DNA of 11,436 bases from positions 1 to 11,436 of the forward strand of contig CAKRXU010000057.1 in assembly GCA_934424575.1 (NCBI GenBank), in the 5' to 3' direction. The notes under the pieces are model-generated. The model saw only the letters and a program-made list of their open reading frames with translations, did not search any database and was not told where the DNA came from. The position numbers were made by a program, and so were the translations under genes. The DNA comes from an uncultured Blautia sp. (GTDB lineage: Bacteria > Bacillota > Clostridia > Lachnospirales > Lachnospiraceae). Positions 1 through 5,986 of the stretch are shown here, piece by piece (position 1 is the first letter of the stretch; every line of letters begins with the position of its first letter).

Positions 1-1
1 A

Positions 2-148
2 TATCTCGACCTGAATATCCGGGACTACAACTGTGTCGCTGTCGTCAGCAGCCAGACGTATAACAGTGACGGCGTAATGTTTGAGTACACCCAGTCCCGC
101 CACCGCCCGGATCACTTCCGTTTCTATGATAATGCGGTGAGAAAATAA
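2..148 (+). CDS. GntR-family regulator, C-terminal end of UTRA ligand-binding domain (partial)
   Basis: The frame is open from the left edge to a TAA at 146-148 and gives the last 48 residues of a protein. The segment ends FEYTQSRHRPDHFRF followed by a short basic tail. This is the typical end of the UTRA effector-binding domain of HutC-type GntR repressors, in which a FEYTxSRHRPD-FRF strand closes the ligand pocket. The closest resemblance I recall is to trehalose-operon repressors (TreR), which sense trehalose-6-phosphate, but 48 residues cannot fix the ligand. The DNA-binding half and any regulated sugar genes lie outside the window. No clear terminator follows the stop codon. The downstream hydrolase has its own promoter, so it is probably not part of this operon. 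Confidence 0.8.
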   Translation, partial: YLDLNIRDYNCVAVVSSQTYNSDGVMFEYTQSRHRPDHFRFYDNAVRK

Positions 149-167
149 AATATTGGCAGAAAATACA

Positions 168-196
168 TTGACATTTCCTGAAAAAGCGTTTATTAT
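168..196 (+). promoter_or_regulatory. SigA-type promoter of the SGNH hydrolase
   Basis: A perfect -35 box TTGACA (168-173) is separated by exactly 17 bases from TATTAT (191-196). Transcription would start near 203 and leave a leader of about 54 bases before the ATG at 257. This is one of the best promoter matches in the window. Confidence 0.75.
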
Positions 197-256
197 ATAT
201 AACATATTTATTCGGTATGTTTATATGGTTTTTGTTTGATTAAGGAGTGTGATCTC

Positions 257-898
257 ATGAATATCTTATGCTTTGGCGATTCTAATACCTGGGGATACAA
301 GCCGGATAAGACCGGACGCTTTGATGAAAATACAAGATGGACTGCTCTTCTTCAGAAGAAGCTTGGTTCAGAATATCATATTATAGAGGAAGGACTTTGT
401 GGAAGGACTACTGTCTTTCAGGATGAGCTCCGTGAGAGCCGCCGGGGGCTGGATATGATCGGTGTCACTGTGGAGATGCACAATCCGATCGACCTTGTGA
501 TCATCATGATCGGGACCAACGACTGCAAGACCCGCTACGGTGCTTCTGCCAGTGTGATCGCCAGAGGACTTGACCAGGTGATCCGTAAAGCACGGCTCAA
601 TGCGTCTCAGCACTTTGATCTGCTTGTCATCTCTCCAATCCATCTTGGTCATGGTGTCGGAGAAGCAGATTTTGACCCGGAATTCGATGAGAGATCTGAG
701 GCTGTTTCCAGAAATCTCGCAAATGAATACCGTAAAGTTGCGCTCCAGAATCATGCTGCATTCCTGAATGCCGCTGATTTTGCTTCTCCAAGTACTACGG
801 ACCGTGAACATATGGATGAAGCCGGACATGCTGCACTCGCAGATGCCATTTACGATAAGATCACTGCACTTGAGAAGGGACTTGCCAATGTGATCTGA
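257..898 (+). CDS. SGNH/GDSL-family hydrolase (esterase/acyl hydrolase-like)
   Basis: A 213-residue cytoplasmic protein of the SGNH hydrolase fold, which cleaves ester or acetyl groups from lipids, sugars or small molecules. Visible blocks: GDSN at 7-10 with nucleophile Ser9; the block II glycine in the GLCGRTT stretch (46-52); GTND at 86-89 with Asn88; and DREH at 182-185 giving catalytic Asp182 and His185. All catalytic elements are intact. There is no signal peptide, because the GDS motif begins at residue 7. I chose the ATG at 257, since AAGGAG at 242-247 stands 9 bases before it; an in-frame TTG at 236 would lie upstream of that site. It resembles the short arylesterase/acyltransferase branch of the family. 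The substrate is unknown. The gene stands alone and converges on enolase. Confidence 0.9.
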   Translation: MNILCFGDSNTWGYKPDKTGRFDENTRWTALLQKKLGSEYHIIEEGLCGRTTVFQDELRESRRGLDMIGVTVEMHNPIDLVIIMIGTNDCKTRYGASASVIARGLDQVIRKARLNASQHFDLLVISPIHLGHGVGEADFDPEFDERSEAVSRNLANEYRKVALQNHAAFLNAADFASPSTTDREHMDEAGHAALADAIYDKITALEKGLANVI

Positions 899-910
899 TC
901 CATTTTTCTA

Positions 911-949
911 TATACGGAAACCCGCCTCAAATCGGCGGGTTTTCGTATG
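911..949. terminator. Bidirectional terminator between the SGNH hydrolase and enolase
   Basis: The arms AAACCCGCC (918-926) and GGCGGGTTT (934-942) form a GC-rich stem with a 7-base loop. The stem extends outward through 911-917 and 943-949 with one wobble pair in the middle. It lies between two converging genes (stops at 898 and 956). U-tracts are short on both strands, so the long stem probably does most of the work in both directions. Confidence 0.75.
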
Positions 950-955
950 TTCAGA

Positions 956-2257
956 TTAACCCTGTTTTACGTTGAATGCTTTCATTCCCGGATATACTGC
1001 GCTTGCGCCAAGTTCTTCTTCAATACGGAGAAGCTGATTGTATTTTGCAACACGCTCAGAACGGCTTGGTGCACCGGTCTTGATCTGACAGGTATTCAGA
1101 GCAACTGCAAGATCTGCAATTGTTGTATCTGCTGTTTCACCGGAACGATGTGAAGAGATTGCTGTGTATCCTGCTTTGTGAGCCATCTTGATTGCTTCCA
1201 GAGTTTCGGAAACAGAGCCGATCTGATTCAGTTTGATCAGGATTGCATTTCCTGCTCCCAGTTCAATACCTTTTGCAAGTCTTTCTGTATTAGTTACAAA
1301 CAGGTCATCACCGACGAGCTGTACTTTGTCCCCAAGTCTTGCAGTAAGTTTCTGCCATCCTTCCCAGTCTTCTTCGTCCAGACCGTCTTCGATGGAAATG
1401 ATCGGATATTTTTCACAGAGTTTTGCCCAGTGCTCAATAAGTTCTTCTGCTGTATATTCTGTACCTGCTTTTGGAAGTTTGTAGTAGCCTTTGCCTTTTT
1501 CACTCTTCCACTCAGAAGATGCTGCATCCATTGCGATCTTGAAATCTTTTCTTGGCTCATATCCTGCTTTTTTGACAGCTTCAAGAATTGTTTCGATTGC
1601 TTCTTCATCGGATTTAAGTGCCGGTGCAAATCCACCTTCATCACCTACAGATGTTGCAAGTCCACGTTCTTTCAGGATGGAAGCAAGTGCATGGAATACC
1701 TCTGCACACCATCTCAAACACTCTTTGAAAGAAGGTGCTCCAACCGGCATGATCATGAATTCCTGTACATCCAGTCCGGATGAAAGTGCATGGCATCCAC
1801 CATTTACGATGTTCATCATCGGAACCGGAAGACGATTTCCGGATACACCTCCAAGGAAACGATACAGCGGAATCTCCAGTGCTGTAGCTGCTGCTCTGCA
1901 GCATGCAATAGATACTGCAAGGATTGCGTTTGCACCCAGATTTGATTTATCTTTTGTTCCGTCTGCTGCGATCATAGCTGCATCTACTGCATAAATATCG
2001 CTTGCATCCAGGCCTTCAATTGCCTTATTGATGACTGTATTGATATTTTCAACGGCTTTCTGAACGCCTTTTCCGAGGTAACGTGCTTTATCTCCATCTC
2101 TGAGTTCCAGCGCTTCAAATTCACCTGTAGATGCTCCACTCGGTGCGGTTCCTCTTCCTACAGTTCCATCCAGCAGATACACTTCTGCTTCTACTGTCGG
2201 ATTTCCTCTGGAATCCAGAATTTCTCTTCCTACTACTTTTTCAATCTCAAGGTACAT
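956..2257 (-). CDS. eno: Enolase (phosphopyruvate hydratase)
   Basis: Converts 2-phosphoglycerate to phosphoenolpyruvate in glycolysis, in the cytosol. The protein is 433 residues, full length for bacterial enolase. It opens with the substrate-loop region GTAPSGASTGEFEALELRDG (36-55). Catalytic and metal residues are all visible: His156, Glu207 in GDEGG, metal ligands Asp244, Glu290 and Asp317, Lys342 in ILIKLNQIGS, the SHRSGE motif from His370, and Lys393. The usual NGGSHADN loop reads NGGCHALSSG here, a variant noted separately. ATG at 2255-2257 is preceded by AAGGGG (2265-2270) with a 7-base gap. It has its own promoter, overlapped by a palindrome, and a leader of about 95 bases. It is transcribed alone and ends at the shared hairpin with the convergent hydrolase. 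Other glycolytic genes are absent nearby, which is common for eno in Clostridia. Confidence 0.98.
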   Translation of the reverse strand: MYLEIEKVVGREILDSRGNPTVEAEVYLLDGTVGRGTAPSGASTGEFEALELRDGDKARYLGKGVQKAVENINTVINKAIEGLDASDIYAVDAAMIAADGTKDKSNLGANAILAVSIACCRAAATALEIPLYRFLGGVSGNRLPVPMMNIVNGGCHALSSGLDVQEFMIMPVGAPSFKECLRWCAEVFHALASILKERGLATSVGDEGGFAPALKSDEEAIETILEAVKKAGYEPRKDFKIAMDAASSEWKSEKGKGYYKLPKAGTEYTAEELIEHWAKLCEKYPIISIEDGLDEEDWEGWQKLTARLGDKVQLVGDDLFVTNTERLAKGIELGAGNAILIKLNQIGSVSETLEAIKMAHKAGYTAISSHRSGETADTTIADLAVALNTCQIKTGAPSRSERVAKYNQLLRIEEELGASAVYPGMKAFNVKQG

Positions 2258-2332
2258 GATTAATCCCCTTTCTACTACCTTTCAGCACAGCTTCCAACAT
2301 TTATGCCGGACTTTGGCTGATTTATTCACGCA

Positions 2333-2354
2333 AGAGTTTCTTTTCTCTAACTCT
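2333..2354 (-). promoter_or_regulatory. Stem-loop at the predicted 5' end of the enolase mRNA
   Basis: On the minus strand AGAGTT (2354-2349) and AACTCT (2338-2333) can pair around a 10-base purine-rich loop. The predicted transcription start from the upstream -10 box falls at about 2354, so the stem would sit at the very 5' end of the message. Such a terminal stem can slow mRNA decay. It is only 6 base pairs, and the function is inferred. Confidence 0.35.
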
Positions 2355-2378
2355 ATGGTTAGTATAAACTAATCATAG
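2353..2378. promoter_or_regulatory. 26-bp imperfect palindrome over the enolase promoter (candidate operator)
   Basis: CTATGGTTAGT (2353-2363), ATAA, then ACTAATCATAG (2368-2378): the two 11-base arms match as inverted repeats at 10 of 11 positions. The palindrome covers the whole -10 box and most of the spacer on the minus strand, where a bound protein would block RNA polymerase. I do not recognise the motif as CIRCE, Rex, Fur, PerR, LexA or a GntR TTGTATACAA-type site. Confidence 0.55.
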
Positions 2379-2389
2379 AAGTCATGCAA
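2361..2389 (-). promoter_or_regulatory. SigA-type promoter of enolase
   Basis: On the minus strand TTGCAT (2389-2384) is followed after 17 bases by TATACT (2366-2361). The predicted start is near 2354, about 97 bases before the enolase ATG. Confidence 0.7.
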
Positions 2390-2447
2390 GAGTTTTCCAC
2401 TTTCATTATTGAGAAGATATATCGTTATTGCAGATGATTCTGTCACG

Positions 2448-2507
2448 AAAAAAATAAGACCGACATCTGTTCCCAAAATTTTGGTCAGATATCCGTCTTC
2501 TTTTTTT
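2448..2507 (-). terminator. Terminator of the MATE/AEC operon
   Basis: Read on the minus strand, AAGAC-GGATATCTG pairs with CAGATGTCG-GTCTT (outer arms 2456-2469 and 2486-2499, with one mismatch and one G-U pair). The loop region holds the self-complementary CCAAAATTTTGG. Seven T residues (2454-2448) follow the stem. It begins just past the stop codon of the AEC carrier gene, whose TAA is at 2506-2508. Confidence 0.85.
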
Positions 2508-3435
2508 ATCGTATATACTGCAAAAGCCAGCAGATAAACGGCAGCGTCACAATGCTGCATATCGTCGTCACGAACACACCACCCAGTGCATAATCGCCAT
2601 CAGAACCTGCACTGTTTGCCATCATGACTACTGAAGTCATCGCCGGCATCCCCGCGATCAGCGACATTGTCAGATGGATCTCATCTGAAATCGGAAACAG
2701 ATCCAGGATTCCATACATGATGACCGGGATCAGAAGCATCTTGACCAGCACGATTCCGTAAAGGGAAAGTTCTTTTATATATCTGCGGATATCGATACAC
2801 GCAAATACACCGCCTACATAGATCATGGCAAGTGGAGATGCCGTTGCGCCAATCTTCTGCATCCCTGTATCCAGAAGCTGTGGGATTTTAATTCCTGTTA
2901 CTACGAGAAAAAGCGCCGCAAAGATCGCCACCGTTGCCGGATTGACCAGTTTCCGCGGATCAAACTTGCCTTTTCCACATGGAGTGGTCAGTTTTACTCC
3001 TATTGTCCACAACATAAACTGGTCGATCACGGTAAATACTGAAACATAGAGGATTCCATTCTGTGGAAAAATACTCGTGATGATCGGGATTCCCATAAAA
3101 CCGACATTTCCAAACAGAAACATCGCCTGGTAGATTCCCGCCTGATCGCCTCCCAGATGAAATATTTTTGTCATTCCAAGACTTATGATGAATGTGCTGA
3201 GATAAAACACTGCTGCAATCACCAAAATAGATAGGGAATGAAAAAGCGTATCCCTCTCCACACCGTCTATGATATTGACAAAGATCATCACCGGCAGTGC
3301 CATCTTGATCACAAATCTCGAGATCGGATCAAGTGTTTCACTGTTCAGTACTTTTGTTTTTACCAGAATCATACCCGCCAGAATGTAGATCACAAACAGG
3401 CCAATCTGCTGAAGCAGGATCTCAAGCGTATTCAT
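2506..3435 (-). CDS. AEC-family membrane carrier (auxin efflux carrier-like)
   Basis: An integral membrane protein of 309 residues, normal for bacterial AEC (Mem_trans) carriers, which move small organic anions such as malate, malonate or other acids. The profile fits about ten membrane segments in two halves. Typical family marks are FGNVGFMGIP (108-117) in the first half, the NPATVAIFAALFL helix (165-177), and the glycine- and small-residue-rich stretch around 261-290 (AGMPAMTSVVMMANSAG) that forms the broken crossover helix of the second half. The ATG at 3433-3435 lies inside the end of the MATE gene, giving a 14-base overlap. Its weak ribosome site (AGGAAA) is within the MATE coding sequence, so translation is probably coupled. 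The substrate cannot be assigned. Confidence 0.9.
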   Translation of the reverse strand: MNTLEILLQQIGLFVIYILAGMILVKTKVLNSETLDPISRFVIKMALPVMIFVNIIDGVERDTLFHSLSILVIAAVFYLSTFIISLGMTKIFHLGGDQAGIYQAMFLFGNVGFMGIPIITSIFPQNGILYVSVFTVIDQFMLWTIGVKLTTPCGKGKFDPRKLVNPATVAIFAALFLVVTGIKIPQLLDTGMQKIGATASPLAMIYVGGVFACIDIRRYIKELSLYGIVLVKMLLIPVIMYGILDLFPISDEIHLTMSLIAGMPAMTSVVMMANSAGSDGDYALGGVFVTTICSIVTLPFICWLLQYIR

Positions 3436-4726
3436 TTGTTTTCCTGCTTTCCTTGTGTTTCGACAAAATCAGAATAACTGCCAAGGTGATCATTTCAGAT
3501 GCCAAAAAGGACAGCCACACACCGTTCATTCCCAGGATCCTGGAAAGTACGATCGCACAGATTCCGATCGCGATCGCACCTCGAAGCAGAGAACCGATGA
3601 TCGCCGGACGCGCGTTTGCTGTTGCAGAAAAATATGCAACGAGCATGATATTGACTCCTGCGAACAAAAATCCCAGGAAGTATAAACGAAGACCTGTGTG
3701 TGCATATTTCAGAAGAAGCTGGTTGTTTTCACTGTTGAATACTGCAATAAACGGATCTGTAAAGATCCAGACCAGTGCGACCATGACGATTTCTATCGCT
3801 GCTGCGCAGGTCAGTGCCCAGCGGAGAAGTTTTTTTACATCGTCAGCTGCACCTTTGCCGAAGCTTTCGCTGATCAGAGGCTGCGCGCCCTGTGCCATAC
3901 CGTTCATGATCGCCATTCCCACAAGCGAGAGGTTTGCTACCACTCCATAGGCGGCAACGCCGGTGCTTCCGGTAAGTCCAAGAATCAGCATATTAAATAT
4001 GAATGTGATCACTGCAGAGGAAATTTCGCCCACAAACGCGGACACGCCAAGCTGACAGCAAGAGATCAGATGCCGCACGGACAGTTTTTTCCATTTGAAA
4101 CCGATGTTACATTTTTTGCTGAAATAATGCGTGGAACATACCAGCATCGTGACACACGGACAAAAGGCAGTTGCCAGTGCCGCACCGGAAAATCCAAGCC
4201 CTGCCGGGAAAATAAAAATGTAATCAAACACGATATTAAAGACACTGCCTGCAAGGGAACCTGCCATTACGGTTGAGGTTGCATAATCGTTTCGTGCAAA
4301 TGCGGTAACGGAATAGTTGCACATAAAAAACGGTGCAAAAACAAGAACGATCCGCAGATAAGTTTTGCCAAGTGCGATCAGCTCTGCATCTGCCCCAAGA
4401 AGTGCCAGAAATTTATCCGGGAAGAAAATTCCGATCAGCATAAACGGAATGCTGAAAAGTACCGCCCAGCTGATCGACTGTGTAAAATAATGATCCGCCT
4501 CTTCGCCTTTGGCCCTGCGAATTCCATATCTCGTCGCAGAACCGATCCCGATCATCGATCCTATCGCGAACATGATTCCAAAAACCGGAAGAATCAGGTT
4601 GAGGACTGCCAGTCCATTTGCTCCTGAGCTGACCGATATAAAAAAAGTGTCTGCAAGAATATACACGGACTGCCCCATCATACTTGCTACACTCTGGAAA
4701 ACATATTTTGTAAATTTTTTTAGCAT
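3422..4726 (-). CDS. MATE-family multidrug/metabolite exporter (MepA-like)
   Basis: A 434-residue polytopic inner-membrane protein with the twelve-helix MATE pattern in two related halves. The N-terminal stretch ADTFFISVSSGANGLAVLNL (25-44) and the following FAIGSMIGIGSATRYG (53-68) are typical of the MepA/NorM-like exporters of Firmicutes, which use a sodium or proton gradient to expel cationic drugs or metabolites. The start at 4726 is supported by GGAG (4734-4737) 7 bases upstream, and it gives the short N-terminus usual in this subgroup. The gene has a strong promoter (TTGTCT-17-TATAAT) and overlaps the AEC carrier by 14 bases, forming a two-transporter operon. No regulator gene adjoins it. 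The transported compound is unknown. Confidence 0.93.
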   Translation of the reverse strand: MLKKFTKYVFQSVASMMGQSVYILADTFFISVSSGANGLAVLNLILPVFGIMFAIGSMIGIGSATRYGIRRAKGEEADHYFTQSISWAVLFSIPFMLIGIFFPDKFLALLGADAELIALGKTYLRIVLVFAPFFMCNYSVTAFARNDYATSTVMAGSLAGSVFNIVFDYIFIFPAGLGFSGAALATAFCPCVTMLVCSTHYFSKKCNIGFKWKKLSVRHLISCCQLGVSAFVGEISSAVITFIFNMLILGLTGSTGVAAYGVVANLSLVGMAIMNGMAQGAQPLISESFGKGAADDVKKLLRWALTCAAAIEIVMVALVWIFTDPFIAVFNSENNQLLLKYAHTGLRLYFLGFLFAGVNIMLVAYFSATANARPAIIGSLLRGAIAIGICAIVLSRILGMNGVWLSFLASEMITLAVILILSKHKESRKTNEYA

Positions 4727-4758
4727 AATTTTTCTCCATTTCGCAAACTGTCCTCTGA

Positions 4759-4787
4759 ATTATAGTAAAAAGTTCTCAAAAAGACAA
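4759..4787 (-). promoter_or_regulatory. SigA-type promoter of the MATE/AEC operon
   Basis: On the minus strand TTGTCT (4787-4782) precedes a consensus TATAAT (4764-4759) with a 17-base spacer. The -35 box falls in and beside the loop of the terminator of the preceding methyltransferase gene. Confidence 0.8.
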
Positions 4788-4808
4788 TAGCCTTTTCAAG
4801 AACTTTTT
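4767..4808 (-). terminator. Terminator of the SpoU methyltransferase gene
   Basis: Arms 4792-4808 and 4767-4783 are inverted repeats matching at 15 of 17 positions (AAAAAGTTCT core), around an 8-base loop. On the minus strand the stem ends in TTTTT. It starts 5 bases after the stop codon of the methyltransferase gene. The T-tract lies directly before the -10 box of the next operon. Confidence 0.8.
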
Positions 4809-4812
4809 ATAT

Positions 4813-5640
4813 TCAGCGTTTCCTGCCGAGTTCCCAGAATGCTACGGCACTTGCGGCTGCTACATTCAAGGAATCGACGCCGTGTGACATTGGGATCTTT
4901 ACTGTGTAGTCGCAGTCTGCAATGGTCTGTGATGCCAGACCATCTCCTTCTGTGCCGAGAATGATGGCAAGTTTTTCTTCCGCGAGAAGCTTCGGATCAT
5001 CGATACTGAAAGAATCATCGCGAAGTGCCATTGCCACGGTTCTGAAGCCAAGGTTCTGGATCGATTTCATGCCTTCCTCCGGCCAGGAAGATTTTTTGTC
5101 AAAATAAGTCCATGGAATCTGGAATGCCGTTCCCATGCTTACGCGGGCGGCTCTTCGATAGAGCGGGTCACTACACCCGCTGGTCAGAAGGACTGCATCC
5201 ATATGAAGTGCCGCTGCGCTGCGGAAAATGGCTCCGATATTTGTCGGATTTACGACATTTTCCAGGATTGCGATGCGGCTGGTGTTCTGGCAGATTTCTT
5301 CTACAGAGGGAAGCCGGCGGCGTTTCATGGCACAGAGCATGCCCCTCGCCAGTGCATAGCCGGTCATTCCCACGAGGACATCATATTCTGCTGTATAGAC
5401 CGGAATTTCCGGATATCGCTCCAGGATCTGCTTCGCCTCGCCTTCCAGGTCTTTGTGCTCAACCAAAAAAGAAAGCGGCTCATATCCTGCATTTAATGCA
5501 CGTTCGATCACCTTCGGACTTTCCGCAATAAAGAGCCCTGGTTTTGGTTCATAATACCGCAGAAGCTGCACTTCCGATGTCCGCGCGTATACGTCTAATT
5601 CTGGGGCGGTGATGTCGTTGATTTCGATTATATTGTTCAC
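4813..5640 (-). CDS. SpoU/TrmH-family RNA 2'-O-methyltransferase
   Basis: Transfers methyl from S-adenosylmethionine to a ribose 2'-OH in rRNA or tRNA. The 275 residues contain an N-terminal L7Ae-like substrate-binding region (about 20-110) and the SPOUT knotted domain. The three SpoU motifs are present: NPTNIGAIFRSA (131-142, with Asn134 and Arg140), ILGTEGDGL (227-235, with Glu231) and IPMSHGVDSLNVAAASAVA (249-267, with Asn259). The start is GTG at 5640, set by AGGAG (5647-5651) 6 bases upstream. That site overlaps the end of the small upstream gene, so the two are probably cotranslated. The target nucleotide cannot be told from sequence. RlmB- and TrmH-like enzymes share these motifs. Confidence 0.93.
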   Translation of the reverse strand: MNNIIEINDITAPELDVYARTSEVQLLRYYEPKPGLFIAESPKVIERALNAGYEPLSFLVEHKDLEGEAKQILERYPEIPVYTAEYDVLVGMTGYALARGMLCAMKRRRLPSVEEICQNTSRIAILENVVNPTNIGAIFRSAAALHMDAVLLTSGCSDPLYRRAARVSMGTAFQIPWTYFDKKSSWPEEGMKSIQNLGFRTVAMALRDDSFSIDDPKLLAEEKLAIILGTEGDGLASQTIADCDYTVKIPMSHGVDSLNVAAASAVAFWELGRKR

Positions 5641-5649
5641 GGTGTTCTC

Positions 5650-5955
5650 CTATTTATTATCAAACGTAATATTTCGGATCATATTCCGGTTGATAAGCTG
5701 TGTGCCTTTCTTTGGTGTTTCGACTTTGACCCACTGGGCATCTGCCTCGACGAATCTGCCCTTGATCGCACCAACTTCGTTAAAAAGACTTACTACACAA
5801 TCCCGTCCTACATACTGATCTAACATCGAACCGCTCATATCCTCATACTCCTTTTCACTATCAATGATTGTAATAAAATTCTGTGTCTGCTGCATTGCTG
5901 ACATCACCGTCAGCATATTCAGATTATTGATTGCTACCATTGTAGCCGCATCCAT
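5650..5955 (-). CDS. Small conserved-looking protein with a possible Sm-like beta barrel
   Basis: I do not recognise a named family. With the ATG at 5953-5955 it has 101 residues. Residues 1-30 are rich in Met, Asn, Gln and Ala and may form a helix. Residues 45-99 read as five short strands (DQYVGRDCVVSLFN, GAIKGRFVEAD, AQWVKVET, GTQLINR, IRNITF), a pattern like Sm/LSm or small SH3-like barrels. The fold is inferred from the strand pattern, not from a match. GGTGA (5961-5965) lies 5 bases before the chosen ATG; the in-frame GTG at 5964 has no such site. The stop codon overlaps the ribosome site of the methyltransferase gene, so the pair is an operon. An RNA-related role is possible from that context only. 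Confidence 0.75.
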   Translation of the reverse strand: MDAATMVAINNLNMLTVMSAMQQTQNFITIIDSEKEYEDMSGSMLDQYVGRDCVVSLFNEVGAIKGRFVEADAQWVKVETPKKGTQLINRNMIRNITFDNK

Positions 5956-5986
5956 CGCCGTCACCCCACAATTTCTGATAAGATAT

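Noticed and set aside
236..256. TTG start of the SGNH hydrolase seven codons upstream
   Set aside because: The strong AAGGAG site lies within this extension and is correctly spaced for the ATG at 257. The GDS motif normally lies within about ten residues of the start.
1178..1994. Open frames of 201 and 167 residues on the plus strand inside the enolase gene
   Set aside because: They lie antisense to a full-length enolase with every catalytic residue. Their products are Cys/Phe- or Ser-rich with no domain, and no ribosome site precedes them.
2456..2499. Possible riboswitch or regulatory RNA in the AT-rich stretch 2400-2505
   Set aside because: The structure is explained as the intrinsic terminator of the AEC gene. 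No known riboswitch core is visible and it is downstream, not upstream, of the gene on that strand.
2369..2560. A 63-residue minus-strand frame between the AEC carrier and enolase genes
   Set aside because: It overlaps the end of the AEC gene, its terminator and the enolase promoter. It has no ribosome site and no recognisable content.
3333..4276. Open frames of 205 and 192 residues on the plus strand opposite the MATE gene
   Set aside because: They are antisense shadows of a clear twelve-helix exporter; composition is unnatural and no start signals are present.
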